The notes under the pieces were generated by a model that did no database searches, was not told the origin of the DNA, and saw nothing but the letters and a program-made list of their open reading frames with translations. Shown here in pieces: positions 48,291 to 58,688 of a stretch of 64,000 nucleotides of DNA. The translations under genes and the position numbers were made by a program. The DNA is from Klebsormidium nitens (Eukaryota; Streptophyta; Klebsormidiophyceae; Klebsormidiales; Klebsormidiaceae): contig DF237021.1 in assembly GCA_000708835.1 (NCBI GenBank), positions 175,624 through 239,623 of the forward strand. The letters run 5' to 3'. The stretch's first letter is position 1, and each line of letters opens with the position of its first letter.

Positions 48291-49683
48291 GGTGCCAATT
48301 AGGACGTGCTCTGTAGCCGGGCAACTGGGCAGACCGGCTGGCCAGTGCTCAGCAGGTGTAGGATGAGAGTGACGGCGCCTCATGGCTGGGCAGGACTTCG
48401 GTGAAGGCCGCATCTGTAGTTCGTAATCTTCAGACTGCGTGCTCATGCTGCCTTTCTCGATAATGGAGACGAGGGTTAAGAACGAGGTTAGGAGTTTCCA
48501 ATGTGCTCCGAGGCCCCGCTTGGTGTGAAGCACCCTAAAGGTGTTCGAGTCTGGCTGTCCTTAATATGATAGTATAGTATAGTCGCCAATGATTCCACGG
48601 AACTGTTTGTCGTTCGCCGTCTTTTCACTATCACTTGTATACATATTGTATCATCATCTGCTAATTTAGATTGCTTACGTGGGTTCGAAAGTTAAACCTC
48701 CCTGAAATTTTGCCCTCGATCGCCGTTGCTTGCTTGTTTTATATCGACTGGTGCAACAGATTCTGCGGCAGTGATGCATCTCAAGCTGATTGACTGGAAA
48801 AGTCACGATTTCAGCGTCTGGACATGAAGCCAAACAGCTGTTGTTTGCATTCATGAGAATAGTTATTCGGCGGCCGGAGTCTTTTTTGCACACTAGCAGG
48901 TGCCCTTTGCAATCTCGTTTCTTGTGCGTTCGTAAGGGAGCTCTGCCTGCTAGAGCGTTGCCACAAGACAGACGCGTCTACCTAGGCGGGCGCATATATA
49001 ACGTCTTGACTGCTTAAAAGGCGGTCGCCTACCTGCTTCGCAACAGCTGTCGTGGCGTTACCGAGTTCCAGAAGTCACATCTGCGATTTTAGTACCTTTC
49101 CATGAACTTCTTAGTCTAATCCAATCGTGAGGGACGGTTGCATCTAGCTGATGTGGGCATGGAAGCAGCTTCAGCCAGTACTGATGAACTTCTGCAAAGG
49201 CCCCCGCGGTTTCTCCGACAGTCGAGACGGCACGTCACGTCGAAAATAACACGAAAGGCTCTCAACGGCTCTAGCCAGGGTTACGTTGCTGACAACTCCT
49301 CATAGTCTTCTCACGTGGCAATGAAGAAGGGCCGGCCAATGGTGAGCTGTCGCAAAGCCCAATGTGCCAGCTCTATGCTCAAACGGAGCCACGCTACGAG
49401 GTCGTTGGAAGATTTCAACGGCTCCAACCCCGTTTTACACGCTGAAATTCTGTTTGCCTGTCAACTGGCCACGTGGCAATGAAGGGTTCTGGCCGATCAC
49501 GGTGAGCTGTTGCAAAGCCCACCGAATATGGAAGGCGAGCCACACCATAAGGCCAGTCAAAGCAGTCAGACCGCTCAAACCCTTCTGCGGCCAAAAGCAA
49601 ACTTGACACGCTGCTTCTTTGAGCCCCGTTTCAACATGATCAGGTTCTTCTGAACCTTTCTTACCAATCTGTCCCATCTTAGG
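48291..49683. repeat. Higher-order repeat unit 4
   Basis: M1 at 48,291 (GGTGCCAATTAGGACGTGCT, then GACCGGCTGGCCAGTGCTC), M2 at 48,508, M3 at 48,760-49,085 (GCGGCAGTGATGCATC, then AAGGCGGTCGCCTACCTGCT), and M4/M5 monomers with CACGTGGCAATGAAG cores at 49,312 and 49,470, each followed by GAGCCAC-type M5 sequence. Confidence 0.75.
49312..49620. repeat. M4/M5 monomer pair (unit 4), period 158 bp
   Basis: The two CACGTGGCAATGAAG cores are 158 bp apart, followed by GGTGAGCTGT(C/T)GCAAAGCCCA in both. The second stem-loop is GTGAGCT (49,502-49,508), a 7-nt loop, then AGCCCAC (49,516-49,522). The CGGAGCCACGCTACGAGG and GCGAGCCACACCATAAGG boxes follow the first and second stem-loops. Confidence 0.75.
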
Positions 49684-52000
49684 AGTGTGCCAAAGACGTG
49701 CTCTGCAGCTAGGTAACTGAGCAGACCGGCCAATGCTCAGTAGGTTGCGTTCCAATCTGACGGCACCAGGGAAGGTGATCTTGAATCTATCGGCACCAGC
49801 TAGGGAAGGTGAAATTGGAGTGTGAAGGCACCTGTGGTGGCAGAATGTCGGCGAAGTCAGCCGCGTCAGCTGTTTTATCTTCAGACTGCGTGCTCATGCT
49901 GCCTTTGTCAACAGTGGTGAAAAAGTTTGGGGACGAAGTTAAGATTGTCCAACGTATGTGCGAGGCCTCGCCTGGTGCGAAGCGCCTCACAGACGTCCGC
50001 GTCTGGTTGTCCGGATTCCAATGTCCGCATCTTGTTGTCTGGCGTTTGGTTTTTATCACCTATCTGTCGGTTTTCATGTCGTCCGCGTTTGGTTTTACGG
50101 ACCTGCTTCACGGCACTATTAGTGTGTCCCAGTCTTGTCGTGCGTACCTAGTTGTTACATACTTGTCTGGGCTAATCTTGTGGTACAAGAGAACCAGTCC
50201 GCACCTATCTATTCGTCGCAGTTTCTTGTCCGTGTCTAGCCATCCCTAGCAAATGTGCTCGCGTGTGTTTCGACGACCGCCCGTTTGGGTACGCGCGCGC
50301 ATATGGTGGTACTTAGCGAGCCGTCCGCATTCCGTCACATCTGGGCGTCTGTCCGGATCTTTGATCCAGGATTCCACACTGTACTGGTCCGCAACCGTGG
50401 TGCGTTCGTTCATGATCCCGCACTTCGTCGCAGCTCGTAGTATTTCTGTGAGGAGGCGGGCGTCCATCTCTGGCTTCGGAACCACCGGCTCAGATGTATG
50501 GCCGGTTGGCCTCGCCGTCTCTTACTCGCTCTACTAATTCGAAATCTTGCAACATATTTTGGCTGTGACATTGACCTTCTTGACTCGACCCAGTCAATGG
50601 CGGCTATCGAAATTTGCTTGAATCCAATGATTTTCTATGTTTCTGATGCATTTTAAAGAGTTTTGAAGCAAGAGAGGCGCTACTGCTCTCGGAGCGCGCG
50701 TCGCTTGGCAGCCAGGATGCATGACGTCTTTCAATCCTTACATGGAGCACCTGCTTCCCAACTGCTGTCAGAGGCGTTTCTAGGTCACCAAACGCGGAGC
50801 TTCACATTTTTTCGCGCATGGTGTTGGAGTAATGATAGCGCTTCTTAATGTGCAGCTTTTTGGTCTTGCATTTGAAGTTGACCCGCTGTGAGCCAAATCT
50901 CGAGATATGTTGATAGAACACTCTGGGATGGTCTCCAATACTGTTATGGATAGCAATCTAGGTCCATCATATAATGCACGGCGGGAGCGTGCATCCAAAA
51001 CCGTTGAAGGAAGGACCATGTGGCTCGACGTCAGAGAACGGGCCAAACCCGTGACTGTAAGCCCGCAAAGGATCCGGCTAGGTCTTCGAACCGGACCCGC
51101 ATCTCTAGTTACCTTCGCCCTGAGCCTACTTGTGCGTATAGCTGGACAAGCTCTTCTCTGCGAGGCGAAGACAGTTGCACCACACTTATGGTTCATTGCA
51201 TTGACCAAGCTTACACTGGACGAGCTTTTATGCCACCGCCAAAGGTTTTATTTCTCTCCGTGTTTCTCGAAGGAGCGCGTGTTGAACAGATTCTCTCCTT
51301 TCTGATCCGTTCTGGAGCCCTTTCTGCTTAGTGTTAAACCCTTGCAACTTTGTTTCTGAACATGCCCTGTTGTAAACGGTGCCCACTTAGGGCACCTCGT
51401 AGGTGGGTGCAAGCTGTCGTCGACTAAAAGTGAGTCATACTGAAGTTGGGTACGCACCGGAAAAGGCTAGATGTCGATCACAGCATTTAAAAGGGCCATG
51501 AAGGTACTCAAAACGGTGGTCCTACGCCAGTGCGTTTCTGGTAACTGACGCCCGCTAACACTGCAATGAAGTCTTTGAAGAAGCGAAACGAGCGTTCCCT
51601 ATGCGTTGGAATCGTGAAGCCGGAATCCCCAGTAGGTCTTATTTGTGTTGAGCACTGCAGGGACGAGGTTTCCAAAGTTTCTACCAGTCCCTTTCTTCTT
51701 TCTGCTCGACAACAGGGATATCGAGGTTAACATATTCACTGCCCATATTTGTAGAATCTGTTCTCAGCAAATATGAAAGGTAAGAGTTTGCGCCATGCTG
51801 TTGCTTTAAAAAGTTAAAGCACCGCTCTTCAATCGCTCGTTCTCGGATGGGAGACCAGCCCAATCACTGTCGTCAAGCGCCGAATCCCCAGTGCTTGACA
51901 GACCTCTTCACAGACTGCTACTTTAGTGCTGCACATGACGCTTCGTAAATCGTCAGGTTCCTTACCAGCTTCCTACCGGGCCGACGTGTCGTCTTAGAAG
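49684..52000. repeat. Higher-order repeat unit 5
   Basis: M1 at 49,684 (GTGTGCCAAAGACGTGCTCT, to TCTGACGGCACC), M2 at 49,958 followed by many TCCGCATCT-type words to about 50,350, and M3 at about 50,565-50,810 (GTGACATTGACCTTC, then GTCACCAAACGCGGAGCTTC). M4 is absent or badly decayed (ACCATGTGGCTCGACG at 51,016). A block at 51,850-51,915 matches 44,840-44,925 of unit 1. Confidence 0.65.
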
Positions 52001-54740
52001 CGTGCCAAGGACATGCTTTGCAGCTGGGCACCAGGACGGACTGGCCAGTGCTCAACAGGCGGTAGATGTGGGAATCTGACGGCACCTTGAGTAACAAAAC
52101 GGCGGTAAAGCCCTCGTCGTTACCTGTCGCTTTCCAGGCTACATGCTCATTCCACCTTAATTCCTCAAGAGTGCTCAACTTTTGATACGAAGAAATCTGA
52201 TGCAATTTGCGCCCTAGGCCCCCGCCTGGGGCGAAGCACTTCACGGATCGACGTCCGCGCCTGGTTTTGTTCGTTCATTCGTCCGCATCTCCTTCTTTGT
52301 CCGCATTCCGCCTTCGGTAGTCCGCACCCTTGTTGGCAGTGGCCCTATGATCGGGCCGTCCCTATAGGCGCATGCTTCGGCCGCTGGACTCGTGTCTCGA
52401 CTTCAGCACAAGTGGCTGCCCGTGTCTGTGTATGTGTAGCAAGCTGTCCGCACCTTGCTACAAGTGGCTCCGATTCCCGCCTAAATGTCGTCATCCAGGT
52501 TGACTGTCCGCAGCTGTTTGTCTATTCCGTCTTCCGGCACCGACTTGTAGTTTTCGGTGTCTCTGACGGTGATCAGAAAGAGGTCCACTACCGTCAATTC
52601 AGAATCAGAGCTTCGCCGAGAATCTGGTCCGGCCGTCTCCTGCCAGTGCTTGCTCTACTGATTGTTGCAAGAGAATCCTGGGCAACGATGCAAAGCCTCC
52701 CGACCTCACTCACCGTGCAGTGACAAATACATGAGGAGCGGGTCTTGACGCCAAGTGGCTCTTTTTGGGAACATATTGAAAAAATACTCTGCTGGATTGG
52801 CGGGGTCACTTTCCATAGTCTTCCTTGTGTAATATCTGAGATATTTGCTTGGGAGAGCGCTGCCGAAATCGAGACGCACCTTTGATTCCTTGGCGCGGCG
52901 GCTGCACATATGACGTAAGGCGACGCCTACCTGCCTCGCTCTTATTATCAAACGCGTTGCTGACTTTTCGCATGCGGATTGAACATCTCCAGTACCAGAA
53001 AGCTATTCCAAAAAGTACGTTTCGATTTGATATCAGGGGAACTTTATTTAGAGGCTTTTCACGTGGCAACGAAGAAGCTCCGGCCACGAGTGGGCTGCCG
53101 CAAAGCCTATTGTACTTGCAAATCCGAACGGAGCCGCACCACGAAAGAGCATGATTGAGAATTCTTTATGGCGCTCCAGCCCCATTTCCGCCATGTGGCA
53201 ATGAAAATGTTGCTAAACGTTTCCATGTGGCAATGAAACGGGTGCTGATCTGATTTCTGGTGGGCTGTCGCGAAGCCCAACGACGTAGTTCCTACTCATA
53301 CGGAGCCATAGCACTCGGTTGACTCCTGGAAGAAAGGCTCAATCCAACCCCGCTGACTCTTGACGATGAAAATTGAAATCTGTCAAATATCCACGTGGCA
53401 ATGAAAGGGCATCAGCCAGCGGTGAGCTTTCGTAAAGCTCACCAATTTCTTCTTCAAGTGGGAGTCACCCTGATAGGCCTGAACGAAAGCAATGCCAGAA
53501 GCTTGAAATACACTATGTAGCGAAGCTATCTTGGCGGGCTGCGATCTTTGGACGGCGCTCGATGTGGTCTGGCTCACGGGTAGAGATCTCCTTTCCTCTT
53601 TTCTGTGCTACAAAGAGTGCTCACACCTTGGAAATACAAATGCTGGGTTCTCTCCTCGGAACGCCTTCCTCGTGAGCGCCCCGCCATTGGCGGGGGATGC
53701 TTTTCGGTGGCAGAACAGTCTCGAGCAATGCTTTTCTAGTGCTACGATCAGTAGAATAATCCGATGCTGCCACTTGACATGGAAAGGTTTCTTGCCACCC
53801 GTAACACAATACGATAAAGTCTTTATAGTCAGTAAAATTGATGGTGGCGTTTATCAAAAAGCAACTTGTAGCATTTTTCAGTGGGTCCGAGTCTGTTCTC
53901 CACACGTCAGGAGCTGAATACTGATGTTTTCAGTCGCGTGGAATTGGGAACAAAAACCTTGCCCAAGTGGCTCAGGCCTGACGTTCTTGCAGGGTCATAG
54001 CAGTTGGTCAGGATCGCCCGTCGATCTTGACAAAGATGAAGGTGGAGTGGGACGAACCCACTAACGGACCACATACAACCGCGAACTAAGCGTTGGAGAT
54101 TTAACCGGGCTGCTGTGGCAGCTCTATGCACCTTCGCCGGCTGGAACTCAGGATGAGCTTTTTTACAAATTCTATTCTGCCTCGACAGAATATGTGTAGG
54201 CGCACACGTGTGTATCTATCTTTCGTGCGATCGTGTGCTTGACACTCCTGATTCATCGGCCTCAGCGACCCTGCAGGAAGAAACAAAGCATATTGTGGCA
54301 ATGACGATCTCGCTTAGCGGCATCGAAGTCGCTCGCCATATTTGGCTTGATTCTGGAGGATGCCATGCAGGTGCCACGACTTTTGACGATTTCTGTGCAG
54401 TGAAGTTACCATGATCGCTTCAAATGAGCAAGGTGCTCAATGACGAGCGTGTGATCCGATGAATTCAGGCTGTCTTTCATCACTCGCTAGCCTTTTTACC
54501 TGTATACAGCCTCGCAATCTGCATGCCGGCCCGGGCCGACAAAAAAGGTCTTCTTCCTTAGACCGTTCGCTACGAGATGGGCATGTCTGATATTCCTGTT
54601 TGCTACGTCGCACCGCCGTCACCATCCGCCATGATTCCTTAATCAGCAGCGTCTTGTTAGGGAACTCCCTCCGTCGAGAGCAGACGCTTGATTTACAACC
54701 AAGCATAAAACCCGTTATGCAATACCTAAGCTAGCAAGCG
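52001..54740. repeat. Higher-order repeat unit 6
   Basis: M1 at 52,001 (CGTGCCAAGGACATGCTTTG), M2 at 52,212 with TCCGCATCT and TCCGCACC words to 52,520, a partial M3 at 52,840-52,940, and an expanded M4/M5 block: cores at 53,060, 53,192, 53,224 and 53,392, with GGAGCC M5 sequence after three of them. The tail from 53,560 is not recognisable. Confidence 0.65.
53060..53560. repeat. M4/M5 monomer triplet (unit 6)
   Basis: Cores lie at 53,060, 53,224 and 53,392, spaced 164 and 168 bp, with an extra short CATGTGGCAATGAAA core at 53,192. The third monomer has a perfect stem: GTGAGCT (53,422-53,428), a 7-nt loop, then AGCTCAC (53,436-53,442). Confidence 0.72.
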
Positions 54741-56080
54741 CTTCACTGACCCGATATGAAGTGCAGCGCGCGCGTCCGCGCCGTCGCTCCTGCCGCGATT
54801 GTGACACGCGCGCGCGATCAGAGCGCGCGCGCGGCTCTGTTCTCTTGGCTCGGCGGCCGCATCCATGCGTCTTCATTGCATACGAAACGCGGTACTGAGC
54901 CGCCTGCCTGCCTCGCAATAACGGTCAGAGGCGTTGCCGTTTTCTGGAATGAGGAACTTTCAAATCTTCAAATGCAGTCCCGGTGACTTTCTTCAGCTAC
55001 TTTCGTGAACACTTGTCTCGTTTTAAGCAGCTGTCTACGTGGCAATGACGCATGCAGCTTCGGCCCCTGCTGGGCTCTTGAGAAGCTCACCGGAGTATTC
55101 ACCATGTCGAACGGAGCCACACGACGTCGCGTTTACTTGGAATAGGTTCTGCGGCAGTGATGTCGAGCGTTTTGTCCGGTACAGCCAGAACATTAGCCAT
55201 ATGTGAAGCCAGTCAGCTCTTCTGTGAGAATACTACCTAGCTTTCCGGAGGCCGGAGGCTCAGCTTCGCGGACTGGCAGGTTCCTTTAAAAATCTCGTTT
55301 CTTGTGCTTGTGTAAGGGAGCTCTGCCTGCTAGAACGAAGCCGAATTGGACGCGTCTCCCCAGGCGGCCGAATGTATGACGTCTTGCCTGCATAAGGCGG
55401 TCGCCTGTACGTGCTTCGTATTGGCAACAGCTGTCGTGGTGTTGCGGAGTTCCGAAACTCACATTTGCAGTCCCAGTGGCGTTTCCACCCACTTTAATGT
55501 TCAGTAATGGTTTGAGAGTTTGTATCTGGCCGGTTTGGCATGGAAGCCGCTCCAGCCAATACAGGTTTCGCAATGCCCACCGCATTTCAATCGACATTCG
55601 AGAGCCACACCACGAGGTTAAAACGAGATTTAAGACTCCCCAATGGTTTCGACCACGCGTACTTTGCTGAATAATCCTCATCGTACTTCTCACGTGGCAA
55701 CGAGGAAGCACCGGCCAATGGTGAGCTGTCGAAGAGCCCACTGGACCGCGTCACTTGCACGGAGCCGACAACACGAGGTTGAATGGAAGACTTCGACGGC
55801 TCCAACCCCGTTTTTTGGCGCTGACATTTCTTTCACCAGTCAACTGTCCACGTGTAGTGGCAGTGAAGTAAATGTGGCCAATCACGGTCAGTTATAAGAA
55901 AACTCACCGGTACACAAGGAAGCGGAGCTACACTAAAAGGTTACTCGAAACAGACGTCAGAGTGCTCAAGCCCTTATGCGGCCATTTGAAAGCTAACTTG
56001 GCGGGCGTGCTTCCACTAAGCGCCGTTTGAATGGTCAAGTTCTTCAAGCAATTCTTATTGGTCTGTTCCATTGTGAAAGT
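54741..56080. repeat. Higher-order repeat unit 7 (partial, M3/M4 doubled)
   Basis: This unit lacks M1 and M2. M3-like sequence at 54,760-54,995 (GGCGGCCGCATCCATGCGTC, CGGTCAGAGGCGTTGCCG) is followed by M4 at 55,036, then a second M3 at 55,145-55,480 (GCGGCAGTGATGTCGAGC, ATAAGGCGGTCGCCTGTACG) and two M4/M5 monomers with cores at 55,691 and 55,849. The order M3-M4-M3-M4 suggests unequal exchange that removed an M1-M2 block. Confidence 0.65.
55691..56000. repeat. M4/M5 monomer pair (unit 7), period about 163 bp
   Basis: The cores are CACGTGGCAACGAGG at 55,691 and CACGTGTAGTGGCAGTGA at 55,849, with GGC(A)A/GTGA starts 163 bp apart. The first stem-loop is GTGAGCT (55,721-55,727), a 7-nt loop, then AGCCCAC (55,735-55,741). 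M5 copies with ACACGAGGTTGAATGGAAG and GACGGCTCCAACCCCGTTTT lie between them. Confidence 0.7.
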
Positions 56081-58688
56081 GTGCCAAGGACGTTCTCTGC
56101 AGCTGGGCAACTGGGCCGGCCGCTGCTCAACAGGCGATGGCCAGTTCTGACGGCACCAGGTATAGGCGTTGGAAAGCCCGCGTCGTTGCTTCTTTCATTT
56201 TCAGAGAGCATGCTCATCTTGCGCCCTCTCTCTACAATGGTGACGGCGTTTGAGGACGAACTTGAGAATGTCCACCTAAGTCCGAGGCTCCGCTCGGTGC
56301 GGAGCACCTTATAGACTTCCGCGTCTGATTTTCCGCACTAATCGCATTTTTCAACGACGTGTCTGTCAGGGGGAGGTCCTACTGTGAGGTGATTGATGGC
56401 ATCTTCCGGCTCAGATTTTGGCCCTTGCCCTATTAGCGTAACGGTACCCGCTCTGCTGAAACATATTAATGTCAATGCAACAGTCCTTTGGCTGTGATGT
56501 TGACCCTCTTGTTTCGACCAATTACAGGAGTTGTTTTCGAGCGCACTCTTGAAGCCAAAAAGCTCTTACGTATTCATCTGAAAGTTCTGCAGCCAGAGCG
56601 CTACCCCTTTGATCTGGGCGGCCGCACGTAGGCGTGTTTGTTTTCACGTAGACTAAGGTGCCTGCTTCGAATCTACGGTCAAGAGGCGTTGCCAAGTCAC
56701 CAAACGCGGAGCTTCACAGTCGCAGCTCCGATAAGGTTTTCCCAATTACTTTTTAGTTAGATGCACCTTAAGAGATTGTCCTTGCATTGGCGGCTTTCCA
56801 CGTACGTGGCAATGAAGCAATGAAACTTTGGTGGCCGCGATCGGGAATCCAACCAGCATTTCCGGGCTTCATTGGAGGGGAGCCACAGCAGAAGAACTTC
56901 AAAAAGAGCTCAACGGCTCTTTCCCCGTTCGCTAATGATTCATTGGTTTAGATGTCATCTGTCCACGTGGCAATGAGAAGTTCCGGTCATCGGTGAGCTG
57001 CCGCGTGTCGCAAAGCCCACCACGATCTCTTCGGATTTGAAAGAAGCCTACATTACAATAGACGGATTCAACCCGCACTGATGCTTTTGCTGCGGCATTT
57101 GTTGACAGCCTGCTTTTCTCAAGCGTCACACACAGGGAAGGGGCGGGCTAGATCTACTGCCTCACGGGTCGAGCGGCCCAGTCACAAGCAAGTTCTTCGA
57201 AGCTGCTCTTCCATCTCCGACCTGTTATTGTTTGCTTCTCTCTCAGTCGTCTGTTCATGAGGCACCAAGCAGAAAGCGAGATCAGTCGTTTGATTCTTTT
57301 GGTTCCTCTATTGCACATTGCTTTTGCGTGATCCTTGGTAGATGTCCTTCGGGACGTTTCCCTTCAGGGAAAATTGTCAATCTCGAAGGAAACCGGAAGC
57401 AAGCTGTCGAAGCACAGCGAAGACAGGTGTTGGAAAGGTGAATATGAGACCGATGAAGACCGAAGGTCCACGCTTTGGTTAATTTGGTCCCAACACTAGC
57501 ATTGTCGCCCAACTTTGAACGGAAGTTTTGTGGCAATGACAAACCGCTTTGGCGGCAACGTGTTGCCAGGCTCGGTTCTCGCTGAAATTCACGTGGCTTA
57601 TTAATTGAGATCTACTGTACCTGATCTTTGCCTTAAGTATGTCGTCAAAGACGCGCAGTAACGAGCAAGCCAGGAACTCAGCTGCTTTGTTATTCATTTT
57701 ATCTCACAATCTGCTTAGAGGCCTAAAAGAGAGGTCTTCTTTATCAGATTGGCAAGGAGAGGGGCCAGTGGTGTGACAGCAATTTCTGCTGGCAGATACA
57801 GCTCGTCTGGAGCCACGTGTCAGGATACTTCGTGCTTTCTTTATGCGCTCAATGACCTCAATTCGAGTAGAGATGGTCATGTCCTGTTTTCTTCTGAACT
57901 CGCGCCGCGGTGTCGTTGGATTTTCGTGTCTTCGACGAAGATCATTTGCTCCTTGATCCAATAGGGCATCATGTTCGTTTTCTCCTTGGGTAGGCGCAGA
58001 CCTTCTTCGGAGTAAACGACAAAGCCCTCATCTGACACCATGCGTTTCGCTTGAGGAATCTAGAGCCTTCAGTGGGTCTCCTCTCGAAAGCAGTATTCCT
58101 TAAAGCATTGGTTCCCACCGACGTAGTTTCTTTTGCCCATTTGAAGCATCCTGAGTGTGGGCGCAAGCTTAGATTTGTCACCAACATCGTCTGAGTCTAG
58201 TAGCATTGGAAGACTTTCCGTTCATTTTATTTTTTTCCATGCACGGCACGCAGTGTGCGGAGCGGCGGCCGCGGACATGCCTGATCCCGTCAAAATTCGA
58301 CGGCAGCGATGAGGGCCTCGGATCGGCTTTTCAAATCGTACAGAACTTCCTCGTGAGTACGCATGCGGCCACAAGTTCCTCAAAAAATTCTTCATTCTGG
58401 GAAGCCCTCTAGCTCAGCCTCAAAATAAGCTGAAAGCCGTTCCTTGCTGACGGCATCACTTCAAGTTTCACGAAGCCTTCGGGATCGAATCTCGTCAAGT
58501 ATGACGTCACGAGCGCCATACGAGGAAGCTTTTCTGTACGAGGAAGCTTTTCTTCATTCTTGTTTCTCCGCTTCTCTGTCGTCACCGCTTTTCCTCTTTG
58601 AATGTTTGTGAAGAATTAACGGTTGCACGGACTGCAGTTTACATCGTCAAGTCCTTCTACTCTGTCGTATTCTGACTCTCATCAAAGT
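56081..58688. repeat. Higher-order repeat unit 8
   Basis: M1 at 56,081 (TGTGCCAAGGACGTTCTCTG, to TTCTGACGGCACC), M2 at 56,280, M3 at 56,490-56,725 (GTGATGTTGACCCTC, GGCGGCCGCACGTAGG, GTCACCAAACGCGGAGCTTC as in unit 5), and M4/M5 monomers with GGCAATGA at 56,808 and 56,969. A bare TGTGGCAATGA lies at 57,530. The rest of the unit shows no clear module. Confidence 0.7.

Noticed and set aside
49809-50249. Plus-strand open frame of 146 codons in repeat unit 5
   Set aside because: Only the M2 part resembles the other units; the equivalent frame is broken by stops or shifts in units 6, 8 and 9, so it is not called a gene (the peptide-like frame is reported as a finding).
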